From positions 1 to 45,499 of the forward strand of contig JBOEGA010000023.1 in the NCBI GenBank assembly GCA_050633205.1: DNA of 45,499 nt. Direction: 5' to 3'. The notes under the pieces were generated by a model that had not been told where the DNA came from, searched no databases, and worked only from the letters and a program-made list of their open reading frames with translations. The first letter of the stretch is position 1; every line of letters begins with the position of its first letter. Source of the DNA: CBDHHC01 sp050633205 (lineage in GTDB: Bacteria; Pseudomonadota; Alphaproteobacteria; Rhizobiales; CBDHHC01). The translations under genes and the position numbers were made by a program. Shown in pieces: positions 16,190-26,137 of the stretch.

Positions 16190-17632
16190 CTACAGCACTT
16201 TGTTGGGATTTAATATCCCTTTGGGATCAAGAGCCTTCTTGATCCTGTGCATCATTTCCAGTTCGACAGGCGTCTTGATTTTACTAAGCAGTTCACGCTT
16301 CATCCGGCCTATGCCGTGCTCCGCACTGATCGAACCACCAAGATCAATAACAATCTCATGAACCGCCGCACTCAGACATTCCCATTGGGCAAGAAAAGTC
16401 TTCTTGTCCATGGAAACCGGCTGGCTGATATTATAATGCACATTGCCATCGCCATAATGGCCAAATGGAACAGGGCGCGCACCCGGAACCATAATTTCAA
16501 CCATATCATTGGCACGTTCAATAAATTCAGGAATTCTGGCTATGGGAACCGAAACATCATGTTTGATGCTCCCCCCCTCAAGCTTCTGTACCAGAGACAT
16601 ATTCGAGCGCATATCCCATAACTGCTGGGATTGCTCCTCCGTCTCGGTAATAAAGCCTTCGCTCAACTGCCCGGACTGCTTGGCCTCATTATATATCATT
16701 TTGATAAGTTTCCCGGCCTGCCCGTTCGTGATTGTACCTGAAAGCTCAATCATAACATACCAGGGATACCTGTTCTCAAGCGGGTAGGTACTTTCTTCTG
16801 AATGCTTGATAAGTAATTCCATGGCAATTTGCGGCAACATTTCAAATGCAGTCAGTTTTTGACCAGCAATAGCCGTGCCCAATGAATAAAGATCAGCAAC
16901 CTTTTGCAGGCTATCAACCCCGATCAGCGCAGTAACCGTTTCAGCCGGTTTCTGAACCAGCTTTAATACCGCTTTGGTTATAATGCCAAGCGTTCCTTCC
17001 GAACCGACAAAAATATCCTTCATGCTATAGCCGGAATTGTCTTTGCGCAGCGCACGCATACCATCCCATACCTGTCCGTCAGCCAGCACAACTTCAAGCC
17101 CCAGCACCAGATTTCGCGCACTGCCATATCGCAGAACTGCAAGCCCGCCAGCGTTCGTAGCAAGGTTCCCCCCGACCTGACACTTTTTCTTGGAGCCAAA
17201 ACTTAAGGGATAGAGCCTCCCTGCATCATTAGCTGCTCTTCTGGCATTCTCAAGGATAACACCTGCTTCAACAGTCATACTGTTATTGCGGGTATTGACC
17301 TCATAAATTCTGTCCATACGTGAAAGGCTGACAACAATTTCATTGCCGCGTTCATAAGGTATCTGCCCGCCAACAAGCCCGGTATTCCCGCCCTGGGGAA
17401 CCACGGCTATATTATGCTCATAGGCCGTCGCCATAATTTTGGAGACTTCTTTGGTATTTGCGGGAAGTAATACACAGGCCGCTTTACCCACATATCTGTC
17501 ACGCCATTCATTCAGATAAGGCGTCATCTCTTTTTCGTCGCGAATAATAAATTTATCACCAACAATACCAGCAAAACGGTCAAGGACCTCTGCGCTGGGA
17601 GCCTGGTGCAGGCTCTGCGTGTTGTCTGTCAT
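16190..17632 (-). CDS. FAD-binding oxidoreductase, D-2-hydroxyacid / D-2-hydroxyglutarate dehydrogenase type
   Basis: 480 residues. VAO/PCMH-fold flavoprotein: FAD-binding VVPQGGNTGLVGGQIP, GGNLATNAGGLAVLRYG and GSEGTLGIITKAVLKL, then the FAD-oxidase C domain with FGHYGDGNVHYNIS (metal-binding His) and SAEHGIGRMKRELL. Oxidises a D-2-hydroxyacid and passes electrons to a quinone or ETF. The substrate is not determined; D-2-hydroxyglutarate or D-lactate are the usual candidates. It shares strand with tsaC, 108 bases upstream, and is convergent with ccmH. Confidence 0.87.
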   Translation of the reverse strand: MTDNTQSLHQAPSAEVLDRFAGIVGDKFIIRDEKEMTPYLNEWRDRYVGKAACVLLPANTKEVSKIMATAYEHNIAVVPQGGNTGLVGGQIPYERGNEIVVSLSRMDRIYEVNTRNNSMTVEAGVILENARRAANDAGRLYPLSFGSKKKCQVGGNLATNAGGLAVLRYGSARNLVLGLEVVLADGQVWDGMRALRKDNSGYSMKDIFVGSEGTLGIITKAVLKLVQKPAETVTALIGVDSLQKVADLYSLGTAIAGQKLTAFEMLPQIAMELLIKHSEESTYPLENRYPWYVMIELSGTITNGQAGKLIKMIYNEAKQSGQLSEGFITETEEQSQQLWDMRSNMSLVQKLEGGSIKHDVSVPIARIPEFIERANDMVEIMVPGARPVPFGHYGDGNVHYNISQPVSMDKKTFLAQWECLSAAVHEIVIDLGGSISAEHGIGRMKRELLSKIKTPVELEMMHRIKKALDPKGILNPNKVL

Positions 17633-17740
17633 AGCTTGAGCTCAATCGTTTCTATAAAAGGAAAAAATGAGTGTACTTATACGCAGTTGAATCGGCCCCA
17701 GACTATCACAGTTCTTATTATGGATAAATAATCAGGCAGG

Positions 17741-18697
17741 CTAATCTCTGGGCGCAGCAGCCCTTTTCAACCGGTCATTTATAGAAACTCCCAACCCTTC
17801 TTCAGGGATAGGCATAACGGCAATCCCGCTCAGATCTTCTGCATCAAGCTCTCGCAGCATGGCAAATAAATTGGCGGCTGCTTCTTTAAGATCTCCGCTC
17901 TCGCTTAAATTCAGTGTTTCCCTGGCTCCCTCAGGAATATTCTGTCCAAATGCAAGAAGGCCTTCTGTAGGGGTAACACTTGCAGCATTCAATCTGACAT
18001 TACAATTGGGCGCATAATGACTTAGCAGCTGCCCCGGAGAAACCGGATGGAGTTCATCCGCCTCAGCAATAATGACTTTTTCCCCTGTAGCCTTTTCCAG
18101 ATCCTCTGCAGTTACAGTCCCCGGCCTTAAAATAAATATGCCTTCATCAGTGCAGGTAACGACTGTTGATTCCAGCCCCAGCCCGGTCTGCCCGCCATCA
18201 ACAACCAGCAAATCCACATCTTCAAAATCATCAGCGACATGCTCGGCCGTTGTCGGGCTTATACGCCCGGAGAGATTCGCACTTGGCGCAGCAATCGGGC
18301 ATCCGGCCAGCCCCAGTATTTCCTGAGCAACAGGGTGCTGCGGTACGCGCAGGGCAATCGTATCAAGCCCTGCAGTCACAAGCTCGGAGATCCCGCAATC
18401 TGATTTGCGTGGTAAAACAAGTGTTAACGGCCCCGGCCATAATTCATGGGCCAGTTTTCGCGATATTTCGTTAAACTCGCCAATACGGTCAGCTTCTTCA
18501 ATATTTTCAACATGAACAATCAGCGGGTTAAATTGCGGGCGCCCTTTTAATGCAAATATACTTGCCACAGCAACACCGTCACGTGCATCAGCACCAAGCC
18601 CGTACACGGTCTCAGTCGGTAATGAGACAACATGCCCGGTTTGAAGCTTTTTAGCAGCAACTTCAATGCCTTCTCGATTTTTGACGATGCGCGCCAT
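17741..18697 (-). CDS. tsaC: L-threonylcarbamoyladenylate synthase (Sua5/TsaC)
   Basis: 318 residues, the long Sua5 form. Makes threonylcarbamoyl-AMP for tRNA t6A37 modification. N-terminal YrdC domain: GHVVSLPTETVYGLGADA, ALKGRPQFNPLIVH, PLTLVLP, GCPIAAPSANLSGRISPTTAEHV. C-terminal Sua5 domain (about residues 215-318) with SPGQLLSHYAP. Start ATG preceded by GAGAG. Divergent from the acyl-CoA dehydrogenase gene. Confidence 0.95.
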   Translation of the reverse strand: MARIVKNREGIEVAAKKLQTGHVVSLPTETVYGLGADARDGVAVASIFALKGRPQFNPLIVHVENIEEADRIGEFNEISRKLAHELWPGPLTLVLPRKSDCGISELVTAGLDTIALRVPQHPVAQEILGLAGCPIAAPSANLSGRISPTTAEHVADDFEDVDLLVVDGGQTGLGLESTVVTCTDEGIFILRPGTVTAEDLEKATGEKVIIAEADELHPVSPGQLLSHYAPNCNVRLNAASVTPTEGLLAFGQNIPEGARETLNLSESGDLKEAAANLFAMLRELDAEDLSGIAVMPIPEEGLGVSINDRLKRAAAPRD

Positions 18698-18807
18698 AGC
18701 TCTCGTTCACCAATTGCTTTATCAATAGTAATAATTGACCATATGTTCAGATTGTTTATCTAAATATACAGACACAAGATTTTAGTCATAAGCCAAGGGA
18801 CCCAGAT

Positions 18808-20580
18808 ATGACTTTTACTTCACCTATAGATGAGATGCTTTTCACCCTCAAGCACATTGCCGGGGTCGATGAGATTATCTCAAGCAACTTATTTCCGGAC
18901 TTTGATCAGGATTTGTTGGAGGCCGTTCTAAACGAAGCTGGAAGATTTGCCAATGAGCAACTTGCACCACTTAATATAAAAGGTGACGAACATGGTGCAA
19001 AACTTGTCGATGGCAAGGTAATACTGCCAGACGGTTGGGCTGAAACATACAAAAACTGGGCCGAAGGTGGCTGGGCAAGCCTTCCGGGTTCGACTGAATA
19101 TGGAGGGCAGGGCCTTCCAATGTCACTGTCGCTGGCTTGTAGTGAGCTGTGGAACTCGGCCGCAATGGCTTTCGGACTGTGTCCATTGCTTACACAGGGC
19201 GCCGTAAATGCCCTGACACACTATGGTAATGATGAACTGAAACAACGCTATCTGCCACAGATGATTTCCGGGGAATGGACAGGAACCATGCTGCTGACAG
19301 AACCTCAGGCCGGGTCTGATCTGGGACATATCCGGACTAAGGCAGTTCGTCAGGATGATGGCAGCTTCAAACTGTCAGGAACAAAAATCTTCATAACCTA
19401 TGGTGAACACTCCCTGACTGATAATATCATTCACATGGTTCTTGGCCGTATAGAAGGTGCACCCGAAGGCACCAGGGGCATTTCTCTGTTTCTCGTGCCC
19501 AAGTTTATGCTCAACGAAGATGGCAGCATAGGTGCCCGTAATGATGTTCATTGCACCAAGCTGGAAGAAAAGCTTGGTATTCATGCCAGTCCGACCTGTG
19601 TCATGAATATGGGTGATGAAGGCGGAGCTGTGGGTTATTTGGTCGGTGAGGAAAATCGCGGCCTGAATGCAATGTTCAAAATGATGAACGAAGCCCGCAT
19701 CGGCGTTGGTGCTCAGGGTGTCGCAATTGCCGAACGTGCATTTCAGCATGCATTAAATTACGCTAAAGACCGCAAGCAGGGGCGCGCCAAGGATACGCCT
19801 GCTGGTGAAATGGCACCAATCATTCAGCACCCGGACATTCAGAGAATGCTTCTGGAAAGCAAGGCAAAGATAGCTGCTTCAAGGGCTATCTGTTACACAG
19901 TCGCAAAAAATATTGATATCGCAGAAAACTCGAAAGATCCGGAGCAGGCAGCTATTGCAGATGCAAAAGTTGCACTACTGACGCCCGTTGCCAAGGCATA
20001 CAGTACTGATATCGGTGTAGAGGTCGCGTCAGAAGCCGTGCAGGTTCACGGTGGCATGGGCTATATCGAGGAAACCGGAGCTGCTCAGCATATGCGTGAC
20101 GCCCGTATTGCACCTATCTATGAAGGGACAAACGGAATTCAGGCCATGGATCTGGTGGGTCGTAAGCTACCGATGGAAGATGGTAAGGCAATCAGGGCCC
20201 ACATAGCAGAGCTGCGTTCCATAGCTGATGACCTTCGTGCTTCAAACAGGACAGAGCTTGGAAAAGCACCAGAGCGGATAGATACCGCAATCACTGCACT
20301 GGAAAATGCAACAAAATGGATCTTTGAAAATCTGGCTTCCAACTCTCAGGCCGTAATGGCTGGAGCAGTTCCATATCAGAAACTGTTTGCGCTGGCGACT
20401 GGCGGAGCTTATCTCGCCAAGGGTTGCCTGTCTGCAATGAAGTCCGGTGATGCTCCTGATCATTCAATCATCTCAACCCGTTATTTTGCAGAAAATGTGT
20501 GCGTTGAAGCGCCTGCTCTCGAAACGACGGTAACTGAAGGTGCCGATAGTATACTGTTGGGGGCTTCAAGCCTGCTGTAA
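18808..20580 (+). CDS. Acyl-CoA dehydrogenase, long form (DmdC-like)
   Basis: 590 residues, FAD-dependent. LTEPQAGSDLGHIRTKA (FAD site), KIFITYGEH, GIHASPTCVMNMG, QVHGGMGYIEETGAAQHMRDARI, and catalytic Glu439 in the PIYEGTNGIQA motif. The extra C-terminal domain (about 470-590) places it with 3-methylmercaptopropionyl-CoA dehydrogenase (DmdC) and related long acyl-CoA dehydrogenases. No DMSP-pathway gene is nearby, so the true substrate is open; general beta-oxidation is equally possible. Followed by a terminator. Confidence 0.9.
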   Translation: MTFTSPIDEMLFTLKHIAGVDEIISSNLFPDFDQDLLEAVLNEAGRFANEQLAPLNIKGDEHGAKLVDGKVILPDGWAETYKNWAEGGWASLPGSTEYGGQGLPMSLSLACSELWNSAAMAFGLCPLLTQGAVNALTHYGNDELKQRYLPQMISGEWTGTMLLTEPQAGSDLGHIRTKAVRQDDGSFKLSGTKIFITYGEHSLTDNIIHMVLGRIEGAPEGTRGISLFLVPKFMLNEDGSIGARNDVHCTKLEEKLGIHASPTCVMNMGDEGGAVGYLVGEENRGLNAMFKMMNEARIGVGAQGVAIAERAFQHALNYAKDRKQGRAKDTPAGEMAPIIQHPDIQRMLLESKAKIAASRAICYTVAKNIDIAENSKDPEQAAIADAKVALLTPVAKAYSTDIGVEVASEAVQVHGGMGYIEETGAAQHMRDARIAPIYEGTNGIQAMDLVGRKLPMEDGKAIRAHIAELRSIADDLRASNRTELGKAPERIDTAITALENATKWIFENLASNSQAVMAGAVPYQKLFALATGGAYLAKGCLSAMKSGDAPDHSIISTRYFAENVCVEAPALETTVTEGADSILLGASSLL

Positions 20581-20590
20581 TATAAGCTAT

Positions 20591-20634
20591 AAAGACCCTC
20601 GTATGTTAAGCTGTCAGCTCGCGGGGGTCTTTTT
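20591..20634 (+). terminator. Rho-independent terminator abutting the next start codon
   Basis: 11-bp stem with one wobble pair (20591-20601 with 20622-20632) ending in TTTTT, immediately before ATG 20635. The G-run of the 3' arm (20623-20627) is at ribosome-binding-site distance from that ATG. A smaller AGCT/AGCT stem lies in the loop. Confidence 0.85.
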
Positions 20635-21579
20635 ATGTCAACTTTACTTCTAACTCACGCATCAGGCCTTGATCATGAAATGGGGCAGGGACACCCCGAA
20701 CGCCCTGATCGTATAAGAACCATAGAGCAAATACTTGCAAACGAAGATTTCTCTGCTCTTGTAAGAGATGAAGCTCCGCAGGGGCGCGAAAGTGATATTC
20801 TGCGTGCCCATCCCAAAAGCCATTTCGATAGTATTCAGGATAATATCCCCCAACAGGGATATACGTTCCTTGATGGCGATACTGTTATGTGCCCGGAAAG
20901 CTGGCAGGCAATACTCCATGCGGTAGGGGCAGGCACAGAAGCCGTGGACAGAGTAATGTCCGGCGAGGTGAATAATGCCTTCTGCGCACTTCGTCCACCA
21001 GGGCATCATGCGGAAAAAGAGCGTGCGATGGGCTTCTGCTTTTTCAATAACATTGCTGTTGCAGCATATTATGCCAGAGAAAAATACAATCTTGATCGTG
21101 TCGCCATTATCGACTTCGATGTGCACCATGGCAACGGCACTCAGGATATCCTCTGGAATGAGCCTGACATGTTTTACGGCTCCACTCACGAAATGCCTTT
21201 ATATCCCGGGACTGGTGCAAAACATGAAACTGGTGCAGGGAACATTTTCAATGCCCCGCTCCCTAATCACTGTGACAGCGATACTTTCAGAGAGACGATG
21301 CAGGAGCAAATTCTGCAGCCATTGAAAAAGTTCGGTCCAGAATTCATATTTATTTCAGCGGGCTTTGATGCTCACAGGCTCGATCCTTTGAGCACAACAG
21401 AATTAATTGAAGCAGATTTCGACTGGGTAACGCGCAAATTAATGGAGGTCAGTGATACAACTGCTGGCGGCCGTATCGTTTCCATGCTTGAAGGTGGTTA
21501 CGATCTGCAGGGGTTATCACAATCAGTAGCCGTCCATGTAAAAGCGCTGATGGAAGCAGGGACAGGATCTGGCTCTTGA
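20635..21579 (+). CDS. Histone-deacetylase-family (class II) amidohydrolase
   Basis: 314 residues. Zinc-dependent deacetylase fold: HPERPDRI, RPPGHHAEKERAMGFCFFNN (catalytic His pair), IDFDVHHGNGTQDI (zinc Asp and His), SAGFDAHRLDPL (second zinc Asp) and GGYDLQGLSQSV. Substrates in bacteria may be acetyl-polyamines, acetoin-pathway proteins or acetyl-lysine. The start codon directly follows a terminator hairpin whose G-rich arm is the only ribosome-binding candidate. Confidence 0.92.
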   Translation: MSTLLLTHASGLDHEMGQGHPERPDRIRTIEQILANEDFSALVRDEAPQGRESDILRAHPKSHFDSIQDNIPQQGYTFLDGDTVMCPESWQAILHAVGAGTEAVDRVMSGEVNNAFCALRPPGHHAEKERAMGFCFFNNIAVAAYYAREKYNLDRVAIIDFDVHHGNGTQDILWNEPDMFYGSTHEMPLYPGTGAKHETGAGNIFNAPLPNHCDSDTFRETMQEQILQPLKKFGPEFIFISAGFDAHRLDPLSTTELIEADFDWVTRKLMEVSDTTAGGRIVSMLEGGYDLQGLSQSVAVHVKALMEAGTGSGS

Positions 21580-21661
21580 TATTATTCTTAAAAGATCTAT
21601 TTTGTGCGAGTCTGTTCAGGGTAACGGCCTGACTATCAATTTTCACCGGGGAGAAAGTAAT

Positions 21662-21916
21662 ATGTCAGATAGCGAAAAGAATAACGATATCAAGCAAATG
21701 AGCTTCGAACGCGCAATGCAGGAACTGGAACAGATCGTGGCCAGACTGGAGCGTGGTGATGTTGAACTTGAAGAATCAATTGCAATCTATGAGCGCGGTG
21801 AATCTCTTCGCAACCATTGCGATAGTTTGTTGAAACAGGCGGAAGCCAAAGTTGAGAAGATTACAGTCAATAATTCCGGTAATATTCAGGGTACAGAACC
21901 CCTTGAGGCGAATTAA
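21662..21916 (+). CDS. xseB: Exodeoxyribonuclease VII small subunit
   Basis: 84 residues. MSFERAMQELEQIVARLERGDVELEESIAIYERGE is the XseB family core; the protein partners with XseA to degrade single-stranded DNA. ATG 21662 has a GGGGAGA ribosome binding site. In many alphaproteobacteria ispA lies between xseB and dxs; here 206 bases without a gene do. Confidence 0.95.
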   Translation: MSDSEKNNDIKQMSFERAMQELEQIVARLERGDVELEESIAIYERGESLRNHCDSLLKQAEAKVEKITVNNSGNIQGTEPLEAN

Positions 21917-22122
21917 CGCATCGGAAAAACCATAAGAAACTCAACCTTTTGATTTGTTCGGCGTAATATTCTATGATCAGGGCTGTACAACTCTGCAACA
22001 TAGCGTATTGTTGGCCCCCGAATTTGGACAGAATAGACTTGAGATTATACTTAAAAAATCTCCTGAATTCCTCATATTCTCTCCGGTTATTGAAGTAAAC
22101 GTAAAACAGGGTAGACATTGAA

Positions 22123-24051
22123 ATGGGCGAGAAGCTTAGCACCCCGTTACTGGATCAGGTTAAATCACCCTCGGATTTACGTGAAATTCCAGATGCGGAC
22201 CTCCCTCAACTAGTCAGGGAATTGCGCGATGAAACCATCAGCGCAGTATCAGAGACTGGTGGACATCTGGGGGCAGGCTTAGGTGTCGTGGAGCTGACTG
22301 TTGCTTTGCATAAAGTCTTTGATACTCCTGAGGACAGGGTAATATGGGACGTCGGCCATCAGGCCTATCCCCATAAAATCCTCACAGGTCGCCGGGATAA
22401 AATCAGAACTTTACGCCAGCCAGACGGCTTGTCCGGTTTTACAAAACGTGGCGAAAGTGAATATGACTCCTTTGGAGCAGGCCATTCATCGACGTCAATT
22501 TCCGCTGGCCTGGGTATGTCTGTCGCGAAAAGCCTGAATGGCGAAAAGCGGAATGTGATCTCTGTCATTGGTGATGGCGCTTTAAGTGCTGGCATGGCCT
22601 ATGAAGCCATGAATAACGCTGGCGCAATGGATAATTGCCGCCTGATAGTTATCCTCAATGACAATGATATGTCTATTGCCCCGCCAACAGGCGCCCTGTC
22701 AGCATATCTTGCCCGTATCAGTTCAAGTGGCACCTATCTGCAATTTCGTCAGTTTGCAAAGCAGATTGCGCAGCATCTTCCAAAAAGCTGGGAAGAACGC
22801 GCGGCCCGTGCAGAAGAATATACCAGAACATCTTGGACAGGCGGAGCCCTGTTTGAAGAACTCGGCTTCTATTATGTCGGCCCGATTGATGGCCACGACC
22901 TTGATCACCTTCTTCCTATCCTGCGTAATGTCAGAGATGCAGATCATGGTCCTTTCTTTGTTCATGTCGTAACTCAAAAAGGCAAGGGCTACGCTCCGGC
23001 AGAGAATTCGGACGATAAATATCACGGCGTATCAAAATTTAATGTCATTACAGGCGCTCAGGTAAAGTCAAAACCAAATGCGCCGAGCTACACAAAAGTA
23101 TTCGCCCACAGCCTTATACAGGAAGCTCATGACGATGAAAAAATCGTAGCTGTTACAGCCGCTATGCCTTCTGGCACAGGTCTTGATATTTTCGAGGAAG
23201 AATTCCCGACACGCTGCTTTGATGTTGGAATTGCTGAACAGCATGCAGTAACCTTTGGTGCAGGAATGGCAACAGAGGGTTACAAACCTTTCGTTGCAAT
23301 TTACTCTACCTTCCTGCAAAGGGCTTATGATCAGATCGTTCACGATGTAGCCATTCAGAAGCTGCCAGTGCGCTTTCCAATCGACCGCGCAGGTTTTGTT
23401 GGCGCTGATGGCCCGACCCATGCCGGATCTTTTGACACCTGTTATCTGGCTTCTCTGCCTAACTTTGTTGTTATGGCAGCCGCAGATGAAGCAGAACTTC
23501 GCCATATGGTAGCAACATCGGTCCAGATTGATGACCGTCCCTGCTCATTCCGTTACCCTCGTGGTGAGGGAATCGGCGTTGAAATGCCTGATCGTGGAAT
23601 TCCGCTGGAAATCGGAAAGGGTCGTATCGTTCAGGAAGGTACAGCGGTTGCTCTGCTGTCATTCGGTACGCGCCTCCAGGAATGCAGAAAAGCAGCCGAC
23701 CAGCTTGCAACTTTCGGTTTGTCTGCAACAGTAGCAGATGCACGTTTCGCGAAGCCGCTGGATGAAGATCTTATCCGCCGTCTTGCTCAGAACCATGAAG
23801 TTCTGGTTACTGTTGAAGAAGGCTCTGTTGGTGGCTTTGGTTCTCATGTCCTTCAATATCTTGCTCAGTCCGGCCTTCTGGACAAAGGCCTGAAAGTCAG
23901 GTCAATGGTTATGCCTGATATCTTTGTTGATCACGGTCAGCAGGTAGATATGTACGAACAGGTAGGTCTGAACGCACCCGGTATCGTTGAAACTGTAATT
24001 TCTGCGCTCGGCCTGGAGCAAGGCAATGAGTTCGGTGGCGAACGGGCTTAA
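22123..24051 (+). CDS. dxs: 1-deoxy-D-xylulose-5-phosphate synthase
   Basis: 642 residues, full length. First step of the MEP isoprenoid pathway, thiamine-diphosphate dependent. Seen: VGHQAYPHKILTGRRD, GAGHSSTSISAGLGM, ThDP motif GDGALSAGMAYEAMNN with NDNDMSIAP, VVTQKGKGYAPAE, and the transketolase pyrimidine domain with GIAEQHAVTFGAGMA. Sits upstream of tlyA and a methyltransferase, a common alphaproteobacterial order. Confidence 0.97.
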   Translation: MGEKLSTPLLDQVKSPSDLREIPDADLPQLVRELRDETISAVSETGGHLGAGLGVVELTVALHKVFDTPEDRVIWDVGHQAYPHKILTGRRDKIRTLRQPDGLSGFTKRGESEYDSFGAGHSSTSISAGLGMSVAKSLNGEKRNVISVIGDGALSAGMAYEAMNNAGAMDNCRLIVILNDNDMSIAPPTGALSAYLARISSSGTYLQFRQFAKQIAQHLPKSWEERAARAEEYTRTSWTGGALFEELGFYYVGPIDGHDLDHLLPILRNVRDADHGPFFVHVVTQKGKGYAPAENSDDKYHGVSKFNVITGAQVKSKPNAPSYTKVFAHSLIQEAHDDEKIVAVTAAMPSGTGLDIFEEEFPTRCFDVGIAEQHAVTFGAGMATEGYKPFVAIYSTFLQRAYDQIVHDVAIQKLPVRFPIDRAGFVGADGPTHAGSFDTCYLASLPNFVVMAAADEAELRHMVATSVQIDDRPCSFRYPRGEGIGVEMPDRGIPLEIGKGRIVQEGTAVALLSFGTRLQECRKAADQLATFGLSATVADARFAKPLDEDLIRRLAQNHEVLVTVEEGSVGGFGSHVLQYLAQSGLLDKGLKVRSMVMPDIFVDHGQQVDMYEQVGLNAPGIVETVISALGLEQGNEFGGERA

Positions 24052-24147
24052 GGGTGAAACGGGCTTAAGAATAAATTGAGAGTCTTTGGGCAGACTGTCA
24101 GGTTCTGACCAGATATTCTCTTGCAATTTACAGATATTATATAACTC

Positions 24148-24888
24148 ATGCCTTCCACACGTCTTGATAACCTCCTTGTACAGCGCGGCCTCGTTGAAAC
24201 ACGTTCCAAAGCCAACGACTTTATTAAACGCAATAAAGTGAAGGTAAACGGCGTTATAATAAATAAACCTGCAGCAAAAACCCCTGAAGATGCAAACATA
24301 GAACTTACAGGTAACGAGGGGCGATATGTATCCCGCGCAGCTCATAAACTGAAATCAGCTCTTGATGATTTCCCGATAGATCTTGACGGCTCTATTGCAG
24401 TTGATCTTGGTGCATCCACAGGCGGCTTCTGTCAGGTACTGCTGGATCACAAGGCCGCTAAAGTCTATGCAGTCGATGTCGGCCATGATCAGCTCCATAA
24501 AAGCCTGAGAGAAAATCCCCGAATAACCTGTCTCGAAGGCACTGACGCCCGAAAGCTGACAAAAGAGATGATCCCTGAACCCGTTGATATCATCACCTCT
24601 GATCTGAGCTTTATATCACTGACCAAAGCACTCAACCCGGCATTGACATTCGCGAATAAGGGGGCTTATCTCATAACTCTTGTCAAACCTCAGTTTGAAG
24701 TGGGAAAAGAGGGCGTTGGCAAAGGCGGAATTGTAAGAGACGACGCACTCCGTATAGCGTCAATTGATAATGTGCGGGACTGGGTAAACGCACAACCCGG
24801 TTGGCAGGTCATAGACGTAACTCCATCACCCATAACGGGGCAGGGTGGAAACCAGGAATTCCTTCTAAAGGCGCAGTTTGATGATTGA
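24148..24888 (+). CDS. tlyA: TlyA family rRNA (cytidine-2'-O)-methyltransferase
   Basis: 246 residues. N-terminal S4 RNA-binding domain (TRLDNLLVQRGLVETRSKA, NKVKVNG), then FtsJ-like methyltransferase with SAM motif VDLGASTGGFCQVLL, DVGHDQLHKSL and SDLSFISL. Annotated elsewhere as hemolysin A. Its last 8 bases overlap the next gene, so the two are co-translated. Confidence 0.94.
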   Translation: MPSTRLDNLLVQRGLVETRSKANDFIKRNKVKVNGVIINKPAAKTPEDANIELTGNEGRYVSRAAHKLKSALDDFPIDLDGSIAVDLGASTGGFCQVLLDHKAAKVYAVDVGHDQLHKSLRENPRITCLEGTDARKLTKEMIPEPVDIITSDLSFISLTKALNPALTFANKGAYLITLVKPQFEVGKEGVGKGGIVRDDALRIASIDNVRDWVNAQPGWQVIDVTPSPITGQGGNQEFLLKAQFDD

Positions 24889-26116
24889 AACCAGAGAAAT
24901 ACAGATAACAAAACTGGGCCGCCAGGGTGACGGAATTGCGGAAAGTGATAAGGGTGATATCTACATTCCCTTAACGCTGCCGGGTGAGACTGTAAAAGCC
25001 GATATTGAAGATGATCGTGGTGAGCTTCTGTCTATCATCACTCCATCAGAAGACCGGGTAAAACCAATCTGTAAGCACTATCAGTCCTGCGGCGGCTGTG
25101 GTCTTCAGCATCTCTCGCAAAAAGCTTATATCGAGTGGAAACGGAATGTCGTAATACAGGCATTCTCAAAAGCAGGACTGGATATAAACCCTGAACCGGT
25201 AAAGTCCGTACCTCTGAAATCCCGCAGACGTGCGACCATGGATATTCGCCGGACTAAAAAGACCATCCAGCTTGGATTTCATGGCCGAAGAAGCAATGAC
25301 ATCGTTGATTTGGAGGAATGCCATATCATCAACGAGACCATTCACTCACAATTGCCGAACCTCAAAAACCTGCTTCGCCCCTTGCTGTCCCGCAAAGGCA
25401 CCAGCCGCCTCCACATGACATCCACATTAAATGGTCTGGACCTTTCAATTGATAATGTAAATAAGGAACTGAGTGCCGAGCTTCGCGAAGAACTGGGCCA
25501 GAGTGCACGTAAATTTGGTATCGTCCGCCTGACAGTCGATGGCGAAACTCTCTTTGTACAGTCTCCCCCTGTCCTGAAATTCTCAGACGTAGCAGTCGAG
25601 ATTTCTCCAGGTGGTTTCCTTCAGGCTGTTGAGGCAGCAGAAATCAATATGACTGAAATCATATTGCAGGCGATTGGTAATGCAAAAAAAGTAGCTGACC
25701 TCTTTTGCGGCACCGGAACCTTCACTTTTCCAATGGCAAAACAGGCGGAAGTTCTGGCCGTCGAATATGATAAAGCAACGCTGAAACAGCTGAAGCACGG
25801 TTATGAAAATGCACAGGGGTTAAAACCGATAGTCACGGAACTGCGTGATCTGTCCCAGGACCCTCTATCCGCAAAAGAACTGAATGCCTTTGACGCAGTT
25901 GTGTTTGATCCTCCCCGGGCAGGTGCAAAGGCACAGGCAGAAGCAATCGCAAAGTCTGAAGTTCCCACAGTGGTTGCTATCTCGTGTAATCCGGCAACTT
26001 TAGCCAGAGACATAAAAATGTTAATCGATGGCGGCTATAAACTGGAGCATATAACACCAATAGACCAGTTTCTTTACAGCTCACATATAGAGGCCGTTGC
26101 AGTACTCTCTCGTTAG
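24881..26116 (+). CDS. Iron-sulfur RNA m5U methyltransferase (RlmD/TrmA family)
   Basis: 411 residues from ATG 24881. TRAM-like N-terminus (ITKLGRQGDGIAESD), [4Fe-4S] cysteines in CKHYQSCGGC plus the Cys of EECHIIN, SAM-binding DLFCGTGTFTFPMA, FDPPRAGA and the catalytic Cys in SCNPATLARD. Likely modifies a 23S rRNA uridine (U1939-type). RlmC or TrmA cannot be excluded by eye. Confidence 0.9.
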   Translation: MIETREIQITKLGRQGDGIAESDKGDIYIPLTLPGETVKADIEDDRGELLSIITPSEDRVKPICKHYQSCGGCGLQHLSQKAYIEWKRNVVIQAFSKAGLDINPEPVKSVPLKSRRRATMDIRRTKKTIQLGFHGRRSNDIVDLEECHIINETIHSQLPNLKNLLRPLLSRKGTSRLHMTSTLNGLDLSIDNVNKELSAELREELGQSARKFGIVRLTVDGETLFVQSPPVLKFSDVAVEISPGGFLQAVEAAEINMTEIILQAIGNAKKVADLFCGTGTFTFPMAKQAEVLAVEYDKATLKQLKHGYENAQGLKPIVTELRDLSQDPLSAKELNAFDAVVFDPPRAGAKAQAEAIAKSEVPTVVAISCNPATLARDIKMLIDGGYKLEHITPIDQFLYSSHIEAVAVLSR

Positions 26117-26137
26117 ACGAATAAAGAAGAAAAAAAG

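Noticed and set aside
21867..22142. 91-codon minus-strand frame between xseB and dxs
   Set aside because: It overlaps both xseB and the dxs start, lacks a ribosome binding site and looks like chance translation of AT-rich DNA.
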